Below are positions 1 through 8,461 of a stretch of DNA of 64,000 nucleotides, in pieces. Positions within the stretch are counted from its first letter, which is position 1, and every line of letters begins with the position of its first letter. The notes beneath the pieces are model-generated. The model saw only the letters and a program-made list of their open reading frames with translations, had not been told where the DNA came from and searched no databases. A program made the translations under genes and the position numbers. This DNA comes from Sphingomonas folli (GTDB lineage: Bacteria; Pseudomonadota; Alphaproteobacteria; Sphingomonadales; Sphingomonadaceae): NCBI RefSeq assembly GCF_019429525.1, contig NZ_JAHXZL010000002.1:62001-126000 (forward strand), given 5' to 3'.

Positions 1-131
1 CGCGGTGGGCGCGCACGGCGGCAAGGGGAGCCCGTGACAGAAGCCCATTGAGCCAGATTAAGCCGTTGATTTTGGCGAGGAACGGAAAGCGGTAGCGCGC
101 GCTTGGTGGGGCAGTAGACAAGAAGGAGCCC
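1..131. other. Left-edge intergenic DNA, possibly with the last codons of an upstream gene
   Basis: A plus-strand frame ends in TGA at 35-37, after codons reading AVGAHGGKGSP. It could be the tail of a gene that begins before the window, but eleven residues are too few to identify anything. The rest of the stretch has no recognisable gene. A purine-rich ribosome binding site (agaaggag) lies at 121-128 and serves the next gene. Confidence 0.3.
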
Positions 132-134
132 GTG

Positions 135-725
135 ATGGCCGACCAGCCGCTCCACCAGCAGCACGACGACGCCCCTCTCGCCGCCTCCAAGCGGCGCGAC
201 TCGGTCCAGCGCGCCAAGGCCTCGATCCCCGAGGCGAGCGGCACGCAGATCACCGCGCGCGCGGTGACGATCAACCGGCCGGTCGCGGAGGTCTATGCCT
301 ACTTCCGCGACTTCGCCAACTTCCCCAGCTTCATGGAGAATGTCGAGCGGATCGAGGTGCTCGACCGGCAGCGCTCGCACTGGGTGGTGAAGGCGCCGGC
401 GGGGGGCACGGTCGAGTGGGACGCGCGGCTCACCGCGGAAGAGGAGAACCGCCTCCTCGCCTGGACCAGCGAGGACGGCACCGAGGTGCCCAACTCGGGC
501 CGGGTCGAGTTCCACGACGGCGGAGCGCGCGGCACCGTGCTGATCGCGACGATCCTCTACGACCCGCCCGGCGGGGTAGTCGGCAAGCTGATCGCCAAGA
601 TGTTCCAGCGTGAGCCCGCGATCCAGGCGCGCCGCGACCTGCGCCGGCTCAAGCAGCTGCTCGAGACCGGCGAGATCGCCACCCCCGCGATGAACCGCCA
701 GCAATATGAGGAGATGGGGCTGTGA
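135..725 (+). CDS. SRPBCC (START-like) family protein
   Basis: A protein of 196 residues with a single SRPBCC domain. From about residue 40 it shows the usual opening of this family ([29 protein letters not shown]), written here only as a location: residues about 39-67, with the key pattern V-x-Y-x-F-R-D-x-x-N-x-P-x-F. Such proteins bind hydrophobic ligands in a helix-grip cavity; the ligand here is unknown. The ATG at 135 is preferred over the GTG at 132 because the AGGAG at 124-128 then has normal spacing. The stop overlaps the GTG of the alcohol dehydrogenase, so the genes are likely co-transcribed. Confidence 0.8.
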   Translation: MADQPLHQQHDDAPLAASKRRDSVQRAKASIPEASGTQITARAVTINRPVAEVYAYFRDFANFPSFMENVERIEVLDRQRSHWVVKAPAGGTVEWDARLTAEEENRLLAWTSEDGTEVPNSGRVEFHDGGARGTVLIATILYDPPGGVVGKLIAKMFQREPAIQARRDLRRLKQLLETGEIATPAMNRQQYEEMGL

Positions 726-1900
726 AGGCGATCGCCTGGCATGGCAAGCACGACGTCCGCGTCGACACGGTCGACGATCCTGGCATCGTCAACCCGCGCG
801 ACTGCGTGATCAAGGTGACCTCCACCGCGATCTGCGGCTCGGACCTCCACCTCTATGACGGCTATATCCCGACGATGCAGTCGGGCGATATCCTCGGTCA
901 TGAGTTCATGGGCGAGGTGGTCGAGGTCGGTCCCAAGTCGACGCTCGAGAAGGGGCAGCGCGTGGTGGTCCCCTTCACCATCTCGTGCGGCAGCTGCTAT
1001 CACTGCTCGAAGCACCAATATTCCGCCTGCGACAACGGGCTGCCCGCCGACAACCAGGACATCGCGCAGGAGCTGTACGGCCAGCCGATGGCGGGGCTGT
1101 TCGGCTACAGCCACATGACCGGTGGTTATGCCGGCGGACAGGCGGAATATGTCCGCGTGCCGTTCAGCGACGTCGGCCCGATCGTCATCCCCGACGGCAT
1201 CGAGGACGACAAGGTGCTGTTCCTCTCGGACATCCTCCCCACCGGCTGGATGGCCGCCGAGAACGCCGACATCGAGCCGGGCGACACGGTGGCGGTCTGG
1301 GGCTGCGGCCCGGTCGGGCTGTTCGCGGTGCAGTCGGCTTTCCTGATGGGGGCCGAGCGCGTGATCGCGATCGACCATTTCCCCAACCGCCTCGCGCTCG
1401 CCAAGCGCTTCGGCGCGGAGACGATCAACTTCGAGGAGACCGCGGTCTACGAGGCGCTGATGGTGATGACCGGCGGGATCGGCCCCGACGCGGTGATCGA
1501 CTCCGTCGGGCTGGAGGCGCACGGTTTCTTCGTCGACAACGTGCTCGACCAGATCAAGGCCTCGACCTTCCTCGGCACCGACCGCGCCCACGCCAACCGC
1601 CAGGCGATCATCGCCTGCCGCAAGGGCGGTCGCGTGTCGATGCCGGCGGTCTACGGCGGGTTCGTCGACAAATGGCCGCTCGGCGCCTTCATGGAGAAGG
1701 GTCTGACGCTCAAGACCGGGCAGACCCATGTCCAGCATTACATGCCCGCGCTGCTCCAGGCGATCCTCGAGGACAAGATCGACACCGAGTTCCTCATCTC
1801 GCACCGCCTGCCGCTGAGCGAGGGGCCGAAGGGCTACAAGATGTTCCACGACCAGCAGAACGAGGTCACCAAGATCGTGCTCAAGCCCGGTCTGGACTGA
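722..1900 (+). CDS. Zinc-dependent alcohol dehydrogenase (MDR family, formaldehyde-dehydrogenase-like)
   Basis: A 392-residue medium-chain dehydrogenase. C38 and the H60-E61 pair fit the catalytic zinc site. C89, C92, C95 and C103 form the structural zinc cluster. A Rossmann glycine motif (WGCGPVGLF) for NAD(P) lies near residue 197. Length and an insert before the nucleotide domain resemble glutathione-independent formaldehyde dehydrogenase-like enzymes, but the substrate cannot be read from sequence. The GTG start overlaps the stop of the SRPBCC gene (GTGA). An SDR gene follows after 13 bp, giving a three-gene operon of probable redox or detoxification function. Confidence 0.85.
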   Translation: MKAIAWHGKHDVRVDTVDDPGIVNPRDCVIKVTSTAICGSDLHLYDGYIPTMQSGDILGHEFMGEVVEVGPKSTLEKGQRVVVPFTISCGSCYHCSKHQYSACDNGLPADNQDIAQELYGQPMAGLFGYSHMTGGYAGGQAEYVRVPFSDVGPIVIPDGIEDDKVLFLSDILPTGWMAAENADIEPGDTVAVWGCGPVGLFAVQSAFLMGAERVIAIDHFPNRLALAKRFGAETINFEETAVYEALMVMTGGIGPDAVIDSVGLEAHGFFVDNVLDQIKASTFLGTDRAHANRQAIIACRKGGRVSMPAVYGGFVDKWPLGAFMEKGLTLKTGQTHVQHYMPALLQAILEDKIDTEFLISHRLPLSEGPKGYKMFHDQQNEVTKIVLKPGLD

Positions 1901-1913
1901 GGAGAGAACGGAC

Positions 1914-2699
1914 ATGGCAGAGAAATTCGCGATCATCACCGGTGCCTCGACCGGGATCGGCTTCGAGCTGGCGACGCTCGCCGCGCGGAACGGCTATGAC
2001 ATCCTCGTCGTCGCCGACGAGCCGCTGATCGACGCGGCCGCGGCCGACTTCGAGCAGTTCGGCACGCAGGTCAGCTCGGTCGAGGCCGATCTCGCCACGA
2101 TCGACGGCGTCGACCAGCTGCTCGCCGCGGCGGAGGGGCGCTCTATCGATTTGCTCTGCGCCAACGCGGGCGTCGGGCTCGGTCGCGCCTTCCTCGACCA
2201 GGACGTCGCCGACTGGCGCCGTGTGATCGACACCAACGTCACCGGCACCACCTACCTGCTCCATCAGGTGTTGCGCCAGATGGCCGCGCGCGGGGACGGC
2301 AAGGTGCTGGTCACCGGCTCGATCGCGGGCTTCATCCCCGGCAGCTTCCAGGCGGTCTACAACGGCACCAAGGCGTTCGTCGACCATTTCACCGACGCGC
2401 TGCGCGACGAACTCAAGGACCATGAGGGGATCACGCTCACCACGCTGATGCCGGGGCCGGTCGACACCGAGTTCTTCGACCGCGCCGACATGATGGACAC
2501 CGCCGTCGGCACCTCGGACAGCAAGTCCGACCCTGCCAAGGTGGCGCGCGACGGCTGGGACGCGCTGATGGCGGGCAAACACTCGATCGTGTCGGGCTGG
2601 AAGAACAAGCTCCAGGCCGCGGCCGCTCACGTCCTCCCCGCCGAGGTGACTGCGCATATGCACCGCAACATGGCCGAGCCAGGCACGGCCAAGGAGTGA
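1914..2699 (+). CDS. SDR family NAD(P)-dependent oxidoreductase
   Basis: A 261-residue classical short-chain dehydrogenase. The cofactor motif TGASTGIG is at residues 9-16, NAG at 84-86, catalytic S136 and the Y149-x3-K153 pair follow. ATG at 1914 has GGAGAG upstream at 1901-1906. It is the third gene of the SRPBCC-dehydrogenase operon, so it probably handles a related carbonyl or alcohol substrate. The C-terminal segment (residues 205-255) has an added helical region ending near HMHRNMAEPGTAKE, as in general-stress SDRs of sphingomonads; the substrate is unknown. Confidence 0.88.
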   Translation: MAEKFAIITGASTGIGFELATLAARNGYDILVVADEPLIDAAAADFEQFGTQVSSVEADLATIDGVDQLLAAAEGRSIDLLCANAGVGLGRAFLDQDVADWRRVIDTNVTGTTYLLHQVLRQMAARGDGKVLVTGSIAGFIPGSFQAVYNGTKAFVDHFTDALRDELKDHEGITLTTLMPGPVDTEFFDRADMMDTAVGTSDSKSDPAKVARDGWDALMAGKHSIVSGWKNKLQAAAAHVLPAEVTAHMHRNMAEPGTAKE

Positions 2700-2824
2700 A
2701 GGGGTCCGGCGACCGCGGCGCGCGATCGCTGATCCTCATCGACCCGTCGCGTTTTGGGTCAGTTCAGAATTGCCTTTGCGGTCGCAGCATGGAAGACGGG
2801 CCGCTCCTCCCGGGGAGATTAGTA

Positions 2825-3076
2825 ATGAAGCTTGGTAAGTATCTGGTCGCGGCCGCTGCCGCCTCGCTCTCGGTCGCTCCGGCGGTCGCGGCGCCGGCGA
2901 ATCCGGCCGCCAGCCTGTCGGTCGCCAAGTCGTCGCGCGCCAGCGCGGCGACCGCGAAGGACAGCAAGGCGATCGCGGGTGGCGGGCTGATCGTGGCGGC
3001 CGTGGCTGCCGCGGCGGTCGTCGCCGGCATCATCATCATCGCCGACGACGGCAACGACGATTCGGACAGCAACTGA
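2825..3076 (+). CDS. Small exported or membrane-anchored hypothetical protein
   Basis: An 83-residue protein. A signal peptide (MKLGKYLVAAAAASLSVAPAVAA) spans residues 1-23, written here by position only. Then comes a short Ala/Ser/Lys-rich linker, one hydrophobic segment (about residues 55-74, ending GIIIIADD), and an acidic tail DDGNDDSDSN. I do not recognise a family function; similar signal-peptide / single-TM / acidic-tail proteins are common in sphingomonads. GGGGAGA at 2812-2818 supports ATG 2825 over upstream in-frame starts. A strong terminator follows at once, so the gene is probably monocistronic. Confidence 0.7.
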   Translation: MKLGKYLVAAAAASLSVAPAVAAPANPAASLSVAKSSRASAATAKDSKAIAGGGLIVAAVAAAAVVAGIIIIADDGNDDSDSN

Positions 3077-3103
3077 GCTGACCGATCATGCGTGTTGAGG
3101 AAG

Positions 3104-3134
3104 GGGGAGTGTCCATCCGGACGCTCCCCTTTTT
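3104..3134 (+). terminator. Rho-independent terminator
   Basis: An 11-bp stem, GGGGAGTGTCC (3104-3114) with GGACGCTCCCC (3119-3129), encloses the loop ATCC. One pair is G-T. A run of five T (3130-3134) follows. It ends the transcript of the small exported protein and may also stop readthrough toward the convergent opgH gene. Confidence 0.88.
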
Positions 3135-3143
3135 CTTGGCGGG

Positions 3144-4961
3144 TCAGGCACCCCGATCGGTGACGCCGGTGAGGATCGGCAGTGGCTGCGGCTCGGGCAC
3201 GCCGGCGTCGGTGAGGAACAGCCGACCTCCTGCGGCGCGCCGACCCCAGCGCTCGCTCGCCGTCCACTGCACGATCAGCGGCGACAGCAGCAGCCCGAGC
3301 GTCACCGGCGCGAGCCACAGGGCGGTGAGCGGCATCAGCGGCGTCAACGCGAGCAGCAGCACGCCCATCGCGAGATGCCAGCGGTAACGCGGGAGGATCG
3401 CCGCCATCGCCAATGAGTCACCGTGCCGGTTCTGCGGCTGCCACTCGGCACGGCGCTGCCGCGCGATGCCGATCAGGTCGATCGTCTGGGTCAGCGCGAT
3501 CGCGGGCGCCGCGAGCGTCGACAGCGGCACGTCGAGCGCGACCGAGCGCAGGATCGCGCCCGTCCCGCCCATCGACCGGCGCAGCCGCACGTCCGCGACC
3601 GCGTTGAGCACGCCGAGCAACTTGGGCCCGAACAGCAGCGCCAGCGTGACGAACAGCACCGTGCCGGTCGAGTCACCCGACATCAGCCCGCGCTCGCCGC
3701 GCACCGCCTGCACCACGCTGACGGTGATCAGCAGCAGCCATAAAGGTGACGCGAGATAGCCCGCCGCGCCGAGCAGCAGTTGGAGCCGGTTGATCCAGTG
3801 GAAGCCCGAGGCGTGGAGGAGCGCGAGATGCTGGAGGTTGCCCTGCGCCCAGCGCCGGTCGCGCACCGCGGCGTCGATCAGCGTCGGCGGATATTCCTCG
3901 AACGTGTCCTCGGTCATCACCATGTGGACGCGCCAGCCGCGCCGCCGCAGCAGCGCCGCCTCGACCACGTCGTGGCTCATGATCGTGCCGCCGAACGGCG
4001 GCCTGCCGGGCAGCACCGGCAGACCGCAGCTCTCGGCGAAGGCGCGCACGCGGATCAGCGCGTTATGGCCCCAGAAGGTCGCCTCGGGCCCGGACCACCA
4101 CACCAGCCCCGCGGTGGCGATCGGCCCGTAGATGCGGCTGGCGAACTGCATCCAGCGCTGGAACAGCGTTCGCGCGCCGATCACCTGCGGCACGGTCTGG
4201 AGCAGCCCCACCGCGGGGCGGCGGTCCATGATCTGCGCCATGCCCAGGATCGTCTCGCCGCCCATCAGGCTGTCGGCGTCCAGCATCAGCATGTAATCGT
4301 AGCCCGCGCCGAAGCGCCGCAGCCACTCCGCGACGTTGCCCGGCTTGCGCCCGACGTTCTCGGTGCGGCGGCGATAATAGATCGCGCAGGCGCTGCGGCG
4401 CGAGAGGATCTCCCAGGCGGCGAGCTCCTCACCCTCGTTGTCGGCGGCGGAGTCGCTCAGCACGAAGAAGTCGAACGATGCCGCCGCCCCGACGCGCTCG
4501 AGTGCCTCCGCCATATGCGCGAGCCGACCGAACACGTCGGCCACGTCCTCGTTGTGGACCGGCATCAGCACCGCGGTGCGGCCCTGCAGCGGCTCGGACC
4601 AGCGCGGCACCGGGCGGAAGCCGGGGTGCAGCCCGGTCGTGAGCACGACATAACCGACCGTCGCGTTGATGAAGCCGAAGGCGAGCAGCGCGAAGAGCGG
4701 GAAGAAGATCACCAGCAGCAACGCGTCGGTCACGCCGATACCGTCGCTCAGCACCGATTCCTTGAGCGAGGTGGAGGCGAACAGCGCCAGTACCAGCGTC
4801 AGCAGCACCAGGATGGCGCGGCGCGCGAGGATGTCGGTCGGCGAACCGATCGCGCCGACGATCGGCGGTGGCGCGGAGGGCAGCGGCGGGGGTCCGTCGA
4901 ACCGCTGCTCGGGCATCGCGATCGGGGCCTCGGGGGGCAGCCGCGGCGGCAGCTCGCTCAC
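3144..4961 (-). CDS. opgH: Glucans biosynthesis glucosyltransferase H
   Basis: A 605-residue membrane glycosyltransferase (GT2) that polymerises UDP-glucose into the backbone of osmoregulated periplasmic glucans. A proline-rich cytoplasmic N-terminus is followed by two membrane segments (about residues 47-66 and 78-108). The catalytic domain has nucleotide-binding D228-A-D230 and the RDRRW acceptor motif at 367-371, and further membrane helices fill the C-terminal third. It is shorter than the E. coli protein (about 850 residues) but in the range of alphaproteobacterial forms. The start overlaps the end of the upstream glucan gene by 4 bp (ATGA), so the two are translated as a pair. Confidence 0.93.
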   Translation of the reverse strand: MSELPPRLPPEAPIAMPEQRFDGPPPLPSAPPPIVGAIGSPTDILARRAILVLLTLVLALFASTSLKESVLSDGIGVTDALLLVIFFPLFALLAFGFINATVGYVVLTTGLHPGFRPVPRWSEPLQGRTAVLMPVHNEDVADVFGRLAHMAEALERVGAAASFDFFVLSDSAADNEGEELAAWEILSRRSACAIYYRRRTENVGRKPGNVAEWLRRFGAGYDYMLMLDADSLMGGETILGMAQIMDRRPAVGLLQTVPQVIGARTLFQRWMQFASRIYGPIATAGLVWWSGPEATFWGHNALIRVRAFAESCGLPVLPGRPPFGGTIMSHDVVEAALLRRRGWRVHMVMTEDTFEEYPPTLIDAAVRDRRWAQGNLQHLALLHASGFHWINRLQLLLGAAGYLASPLWLLLITVSVVQAVRGERGLMSGDSTGTVLFVTLALLFGPKLLGVLNAVADVRLRRSMGGTGAILRSVALDVPLSTLAAPAIALTQTIDLIGIARQRRAEWQPQNRHGDSLAMAAILPRYRWHLAMGVLLLALTPLMPLTALWLAPVTLGLLLSPLIVQWTASERWGRRAAGGRLFLTDAGVPEPQPLPILTGVTDRGA

Positions 4962-6484
4962 GCGGGATAGATCGGCACGAGCAGCGTCTCGCTCAGCGCC
5001 GCCTCGCTGCGCTTGAGATACAGCCGTACGTCGATCGGCGCCGTGTTACCGCCCGCCGCCTCGGGGCGGATGTCGGCGGTGACCCGCCAGTGGTTCTGCT
5101 GACCGACGACCGGATAGACCGCGCTGCTCAACAGCGTGCCGCGCGTCACGCCGATCTCCGCGGTCACCTTGCTCTCTCGATCCAGGCCGGCGAGCGACTC
5201 GCCGACGAAGTCGACGACCAGCTTGCTCGCTCCCGCCAGCGCGGGCAGCCCCGGCCGACCGGCGGCACCGACCCAGACGTCGATCGCGTGCGCGGCGCGA
5301 TCGAGGCTCGGATCGTCCGAGGTCCAGGTGAGGCGATAGTCGAACTGCAGCCGCTGCCCCGCGCGCACCGGTGCGCCCGGAGTCCAGAAGGCGACGACAT
5401 TGTCGACGGTCTCGCTGTCGGTCGGGAAGGCGTAGAGCATCACCCGCCCCTTCCCCCAGGCACCGCGGGGCTCGACCCAGAGGTTGGGCCGCTTGTCGTA
5501 GAAGGCGCCGTCGTCCTGATAATGGTCGAAGCGGCGATCGCGCTGGAGCAGGCCGAAGCCGCGGACGTCGTCGGCGGCGAAGCTGTCGGTCGCGGGCTGC
5601 GGCGGGTTGCGCAGCGGGCGCCACACGCGCTCGCCCTCGCGGCTGATCAGCGCGAGCCCGTCCGAGTCATGGATCTCGGGGCGCCAGTCCGTCGCGCCGC
5701 GGCGCGTGCGGTCGTCGTACCAGAACATGCTGGTCACCGGCGCCACGCCGAGCCGCTCGACCGCGCGGCGCAGGAACAGCACCGAGGACACGTCCTGCAC
5801 CACCGCCTTGGGATGGCGGCTGACGAAGCGATAGGCGCCGGTGAGGCTCTCGCCATCCATCAGCGCGTAGATGACGTAGCTCTGGTCGCCCTCGCGCTCG
5901 ACCCAGAACTCGGTGAAATTGGGGAATTGCTCGCGCGCCAGGCCGGTGTCGACCGCGATGCCGCGCGCCGACAGGCCATATTGGTCCTGCGAACCGGCGC
6001 TGCGGAAATAGGACGCACCGAGGAAGGCGAGCCAGTCGCTCTCCCGCCCGGTTTCCATCGCGCGGAAGCCGGCGAAGCCCGGCGGGGGCGAGACCTTGCC
6101 GCCCTCGAACAGCTCGGGCGAGAAGACGATCGGGCGCGCGCGGCCGTTCTCGACGAGGTTGATCGCGACCGGGGTGACCGCGCCGTTGCCGAGGGGGAAT
6201 AGCCGGATGCCGCCCGCCACGGTGCGGTCGGGCCTGAAGCGGATGTTGCCGACCGCGTCGAAGTCGAGCGCCTTGGCCGCGGCGCTCTCGCGCGGCGGCT
6301 GGTAGCGGCGCTTCGCCAGCGCGGCGGCGCGCTGCTGCAGGATCGCCCAGGAGAAGGGCGTCTCCCCGCCCGCCCCGCCTGCGCCCCCGCCCTGGGTCAG
6401 GCCGGGGACGGCCCAGGTGAGGCTGGAGACCAGCGACGCGCCGCCGGCCGTGCTGATCAGGTCGCGTCGGGAGAGGTTTCGCAT
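4958..6484 (-). CDS. opgG: Periplasmic glucan biosynthesis protein (OpgG/OpgD family)
   Basis: About 508 residues. The N-terminus has a twin-arginine signal (SRRDLIS, residues 5-11, then a hydrophobic stretch ending near TWAVPGLTQ), as in OpgD; the gene position beside opgH fits OpgG. The protein acts in the periplasm on the glucan backbone made by OpgH. Key family region FSWAILQQRAAALA lies shortly after the signal. ATG at 6484 is chosen because the longer frame would need a TTG at 6520 and would put extra residues before the Tat motif; no good ribosome binding site is visible for either. Confidence 0.88.
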   Translation of the reverse strand: MRNLSRRDLISTAGGASLVSSLTWAVPGLTQGGGAGGAGGETPFSWAILQQRAAALAKRRYQPPRESAAAKALDFDAVGNIRFRPDRTVAGGIRLFPLGNGAVTPVAINLVENGRARPIVFSPELFEGGKVSPPPGFAGFRAMETGRESDWLAFLGASYFRSAGSQDQYGLSARGIAVDTGLAREQFPNFTEFWVEREGDQSYVIYALMDGESLTGAYRFVSRHPKAVVQDVSSVLFLRRAVERLGVAPVTSMFWYDDRTRRGATDWRPEIHDSDGLALISREGERVWRPLRNPPQPATDSFAADDVRGFGLLQRDRRFDHYQDDGAFYDKRPNLWVEPRGAWGKGRVMLYAFPTDSETVDNVVAFWTPGAPVRAGQRLQFDYRLTWTSDDPSLDRAAHAIDVWVGAAGRPGLPALAGASKLVVDFVGESLAGLDRESKVTAEIGVTRGTLLSSAVYPVVGQQNHWRVTADIRPEAAGGNTAPIDVRLYLKRSEAALSETLLVPIYPA

Positions 6485-6561
6485 GCGTAGCGAAACAGGC
6501 GACGTGCGGCTTTGTTGCAACGCCGCAGCGATGTGTCGACCCGGTGAGGTGACGAGCGGAG

Positions 6562-6592
6562 GCGTCGCGCTCCTGTCGGAGGAGCGCGACGC
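6562..6592 (-). terminator. Perfect hairpin downstream of ald (terminator-like)
   Basis: Arms GCGTCGCGCTCCT (6562-6574) and AGGAGCGCGACGC (6580-6592) form a perfect 13-bp stem with a 5-nt loop. It sits 7 bp past the ald stop on the minus strand. There is no T-run, so it is either a hairpin-only terminator or an mRNA-protecting 3' structure. Confidence 0.55.
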
Positions 6593-6598
6593 TCTGCC

Positions 6599-7684
6599 TC
6601 ATCCCTGCCCGAGCGCCTCCGCCACCACGCGGTTGACGATCCGCCCGCCGCGGACGTTGACGCCCTCCATCAGCCCGGCCTCGCTCTCGGCGGCGGCGTA
6701 GCCACGATCCGCCAGCGCCAGGCCGTAGGGCAGCGTCGCGTTGTTGAGCGCGTGGCTCGAGGTGAGCGGCACCGCGCCGGGCATGTTGGCGACGCAGTAA
6801 TGAATCACGCCGTCGACCTCATAGGTCGGCTCGGCGTGGGTCGTGGCGTGGCTGGTCTCGAAACAGCCGCCCTGGTCGATCGCGACGTCGACCAGCACCG
6901 CGCGCGGCTTCATCAGCGCGAGCATCGGGCGGGTCACCAACTTGGGCGCCGAGGCGCCGGGGATCAGCACCGCGCCGATCACCGCGTCGGCCTCGGCGAC
7001 CTCGTGCTCGATCGCCTCCAGCGTCGAGACGCGCGTGCGCACCCGCCCGCCGAACAGCTCGTCGAGCTCGCGCAGCCGCGGGATCGAGCGGTCGATCACG
7101 GTCACCTCGGCGCCGAGCCCGACCGCCATGCGCGCCGCATGCGTGCCGACGACGCCCCCGCCCAGTACGACGATGCGCGCGGGCTGTACGCCGGGCACGC
7201 CGCCGATCAGCACGCCGCGGCCGCCGTTGACCGCCTTGAGCGCGGTGCCCGCCGCCTCGATCGAGAGCCGGCCCGCGACCTCGCTCATCGGCGCGAGCAG
7301 CGGCAGGTGCCCGCGCTGGTCGGTCACCGTCTCATAGGCCACCGCGGTGACGCCCGAGGCCATCAGGCCCTTGGCCTGATCGGGATCGGGTGCGAGGTGG
7401 AGATAGGTGAACAGGATCTGGTCCTCGCGCAGCTGCACCCACTCGCTCGGCTGCGGCTCCTTGACCTTCACGATCATCTGCGCGGTGGCGAACACCTCCT
7501 CGGCGGTGTCGACGATCGCGGCGCCGGCGGCACGATAGGCCTCGTCGTCGGCGGCGATGCCCGCGCCGGCGCCGGTCTGCACCACCACCTCGTGGCCGCG
7601 CGCGGCATATTCGCGCACCGCGCCGGGCGTGAGCCCGACCCGATACTCGTGGTTCTTGATCTCCTTGGGTACGCCGACGCGCAT
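6599..7684 (-). CDS. ald: Alanine dehydrogenase
   Basis: A 361-residue NAD-dependent enzyme that interconverts L-alanine and pyruvate plus ammonia. The start MRVGVPKEIKNHEYRVGLTP is the family N-terminus. The substrate-contacting segment VKVKEPQ and the TYLHLAPD stretch follow. The Rossmann motif VLGGGVVGTHAARMA lies mid-protein. The ATG at 7684 has GAGGAG 8 bp upstream. It is divergent from an Lrp/AsnC regulator, the usual pairing for alanine-induced ald. A 20-bp palindrome sits between the two genes (see 7698-7717). Confidence 0.95.
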   Translation of the reverse strand: MRVGVPKEIKNHEYRVGLTPGAVREYAARGHEVVVQTGAGAGIAADDEAYRAAGAAIVDTAEEVFATAQMIVKVKEPQPSEWVQLREDQILFTYLHLAPDPDQAKGLMASGVTAVAYETVTDQRGHLPLLAPMSEVAGRLSIEAAGTALKAVNGGRGVLIGGVPGVQPARIVVLGGGVVGTHAARMAVGLGAEVTVIDRSIPRLRELDELFGGRVRTRVSTLEAIEHEVAEADAVIGAVLIPGASAPKLVTRPMLALMKPRAVLVDVAIDQGGCFETSHATTHAEPTYEVDGVIHYCVANMPGAVPLTSSHALNNATLPYGLALADRGYAAAESEAGLMEGVNVRGGRIVNRVVAEALGQG

Positions 7685-7697
7685 GTTCCAGGCTCCT

Positions 7698-7717
7698 CTA
7701 TCCTGCGCGCAGGATAG
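7698..7717. promoter_or_regulatory. 20-bp perfect palindrome in the ald/lrp intergenic region
   Basis: CTATCCTGCGCGCAGGATAG is identical to its reverse complement. It lies 14-33 bp upstream of the ald start codon, just before the ald ribosome binding site, inside the 112-bp gap between divergent ald and the Lrp-type gene. A dimeric regulator such as the neighbouring Lrp-type protein could bind it. It could also fold as a hairpin at the 5' end of ald mRNA. The binding claim is inference. Confidence 0.6.
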
Positions 7718-7796
7718 CGCCGACGCCGCGCCGAGTCCGCGCGAACGAGCGCTAGGCAACGTGACTTTCCGCCGAGTTCATGCGTTAAGCAGAGGC

Positions 7797-8279
7797 ATGG
7801 CGCAGGAATCCACCGCCCTCGATCGAATCGACCGCCGCCTGATCGCGCTGCTGCTCGGCAACGCGCGCGCGACCGCCTTCACGCTGGCCGAGGCGATCGG
7901 CCGCTCCGCCACCGCGGTGGCGCGGCGCCAGCGCGCGCTGGAGGAGGCCGGCGTGATCACCGGCTATGCCGCGCGGCTCGACCTCACGAAGCTGGGCTGC
8001 GCGACGATCGTCCACATCAAGGTGACGCTGGAGAGCCAGCGCAAGGACGTGCTCGACTCGTTCGAGCAGGCGATCGCGGTCAGCCCCTCGGTGGTGCGCT
8101 GCGACCTGATGTCGGGTAGCTACGACTATCTGGTGACGGTGCGGGCGCGCGATCTCGGCGACTTCGCCCGCATCCACCGCGAGGAATTGTCACGGCTGCC
8201 GGGCGTCACGCAGATGGAATCGGGCTTCGTGCTGCGCGAGGTGGTGGCACCGCGCCTGCCGTTGACTCTGCTGGAGTGA
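7797..8279 (+). CDS. Lrp/AsnC family transcriptional regulator
   Basis: A 160-residue protein with an N-terminal winged helix-turn-helix (about residues 5-60, including LAEAIGRSATAVARRQRALEE) and a C-terminal RAM ligand-binding domain (from about residue 68, with the GSYDYLVTV core near 106-115). It is divergent from ald, so it is the probable alanine-responsive activator of that gene and may control itself. ATG at 7797 is the only good methionine at the domain start; the upstream AGAGG is closer than usual. Confidence 0.9.
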   Translation: MAQESTALDRIDRRLIALLLGNARATAFTLAEAIGRSATAVARRQRALEEAGVITGYAARLDLTKLGCATIVHIKVTLESQRKDVLDSFEQAIAVSPSVVRCDLMSGSYDYLVTVRARDLGDFARIHREELSRLPGVTQMESGFVLREVVAPRLPLTLLE

Positions 8280-8320
8280 GGCGTGCGGCGGTGACGTTCG
8301 GGCCGCCCCGCCCCGCCGAA

Positions 8321-8417
8321 GGCATCCTTAGACGCGTCTCAGGATCCTCCGGCCCGCGAGGGCCGCGCGTTTCGGGCGAGCCGCACCGCCGATCCTGGAA
8401 CGAGGTTGGCATGACGC
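8321..8417. repeat. Degenerate palindromic REP-like element
   Basis: Left arm 8321-8350 (core CTCAGGATCCTCC at 8338-8350) and right arm 8388-8417 (core GATCCTGGAACGAGGTT, then CATGACG) are inverted and partly complementary, with a GGCCCGCGAGGGCC hairpin between. The cores match the better-preserved element at 48713-48808 (CGTCATCCTGAG...CTCAGGATCCAC). It fills most of the 182-bp gap between the regulator and the halogenase gene. Confidence 0.5.
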
Positions 8418-8461
8418 CGATGTGGGACGGTGACCGCACCGATCACGGCTGAACGGGCATC

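Noticed and set aside
557..1939. 460-codon minus-strand frame opposite the alcohol dehydrogenase
   Set aside because: The plus-strand frame has the zinc ligands and the Rossmann motif; this one has no recognisable domain.
8321..8417. CRISPR array or phage att site
   Set aside because: Repeats are inverted pairs, not equally spaced direct repeats with spacers; no cas genes are present. They fit REP-like elements.
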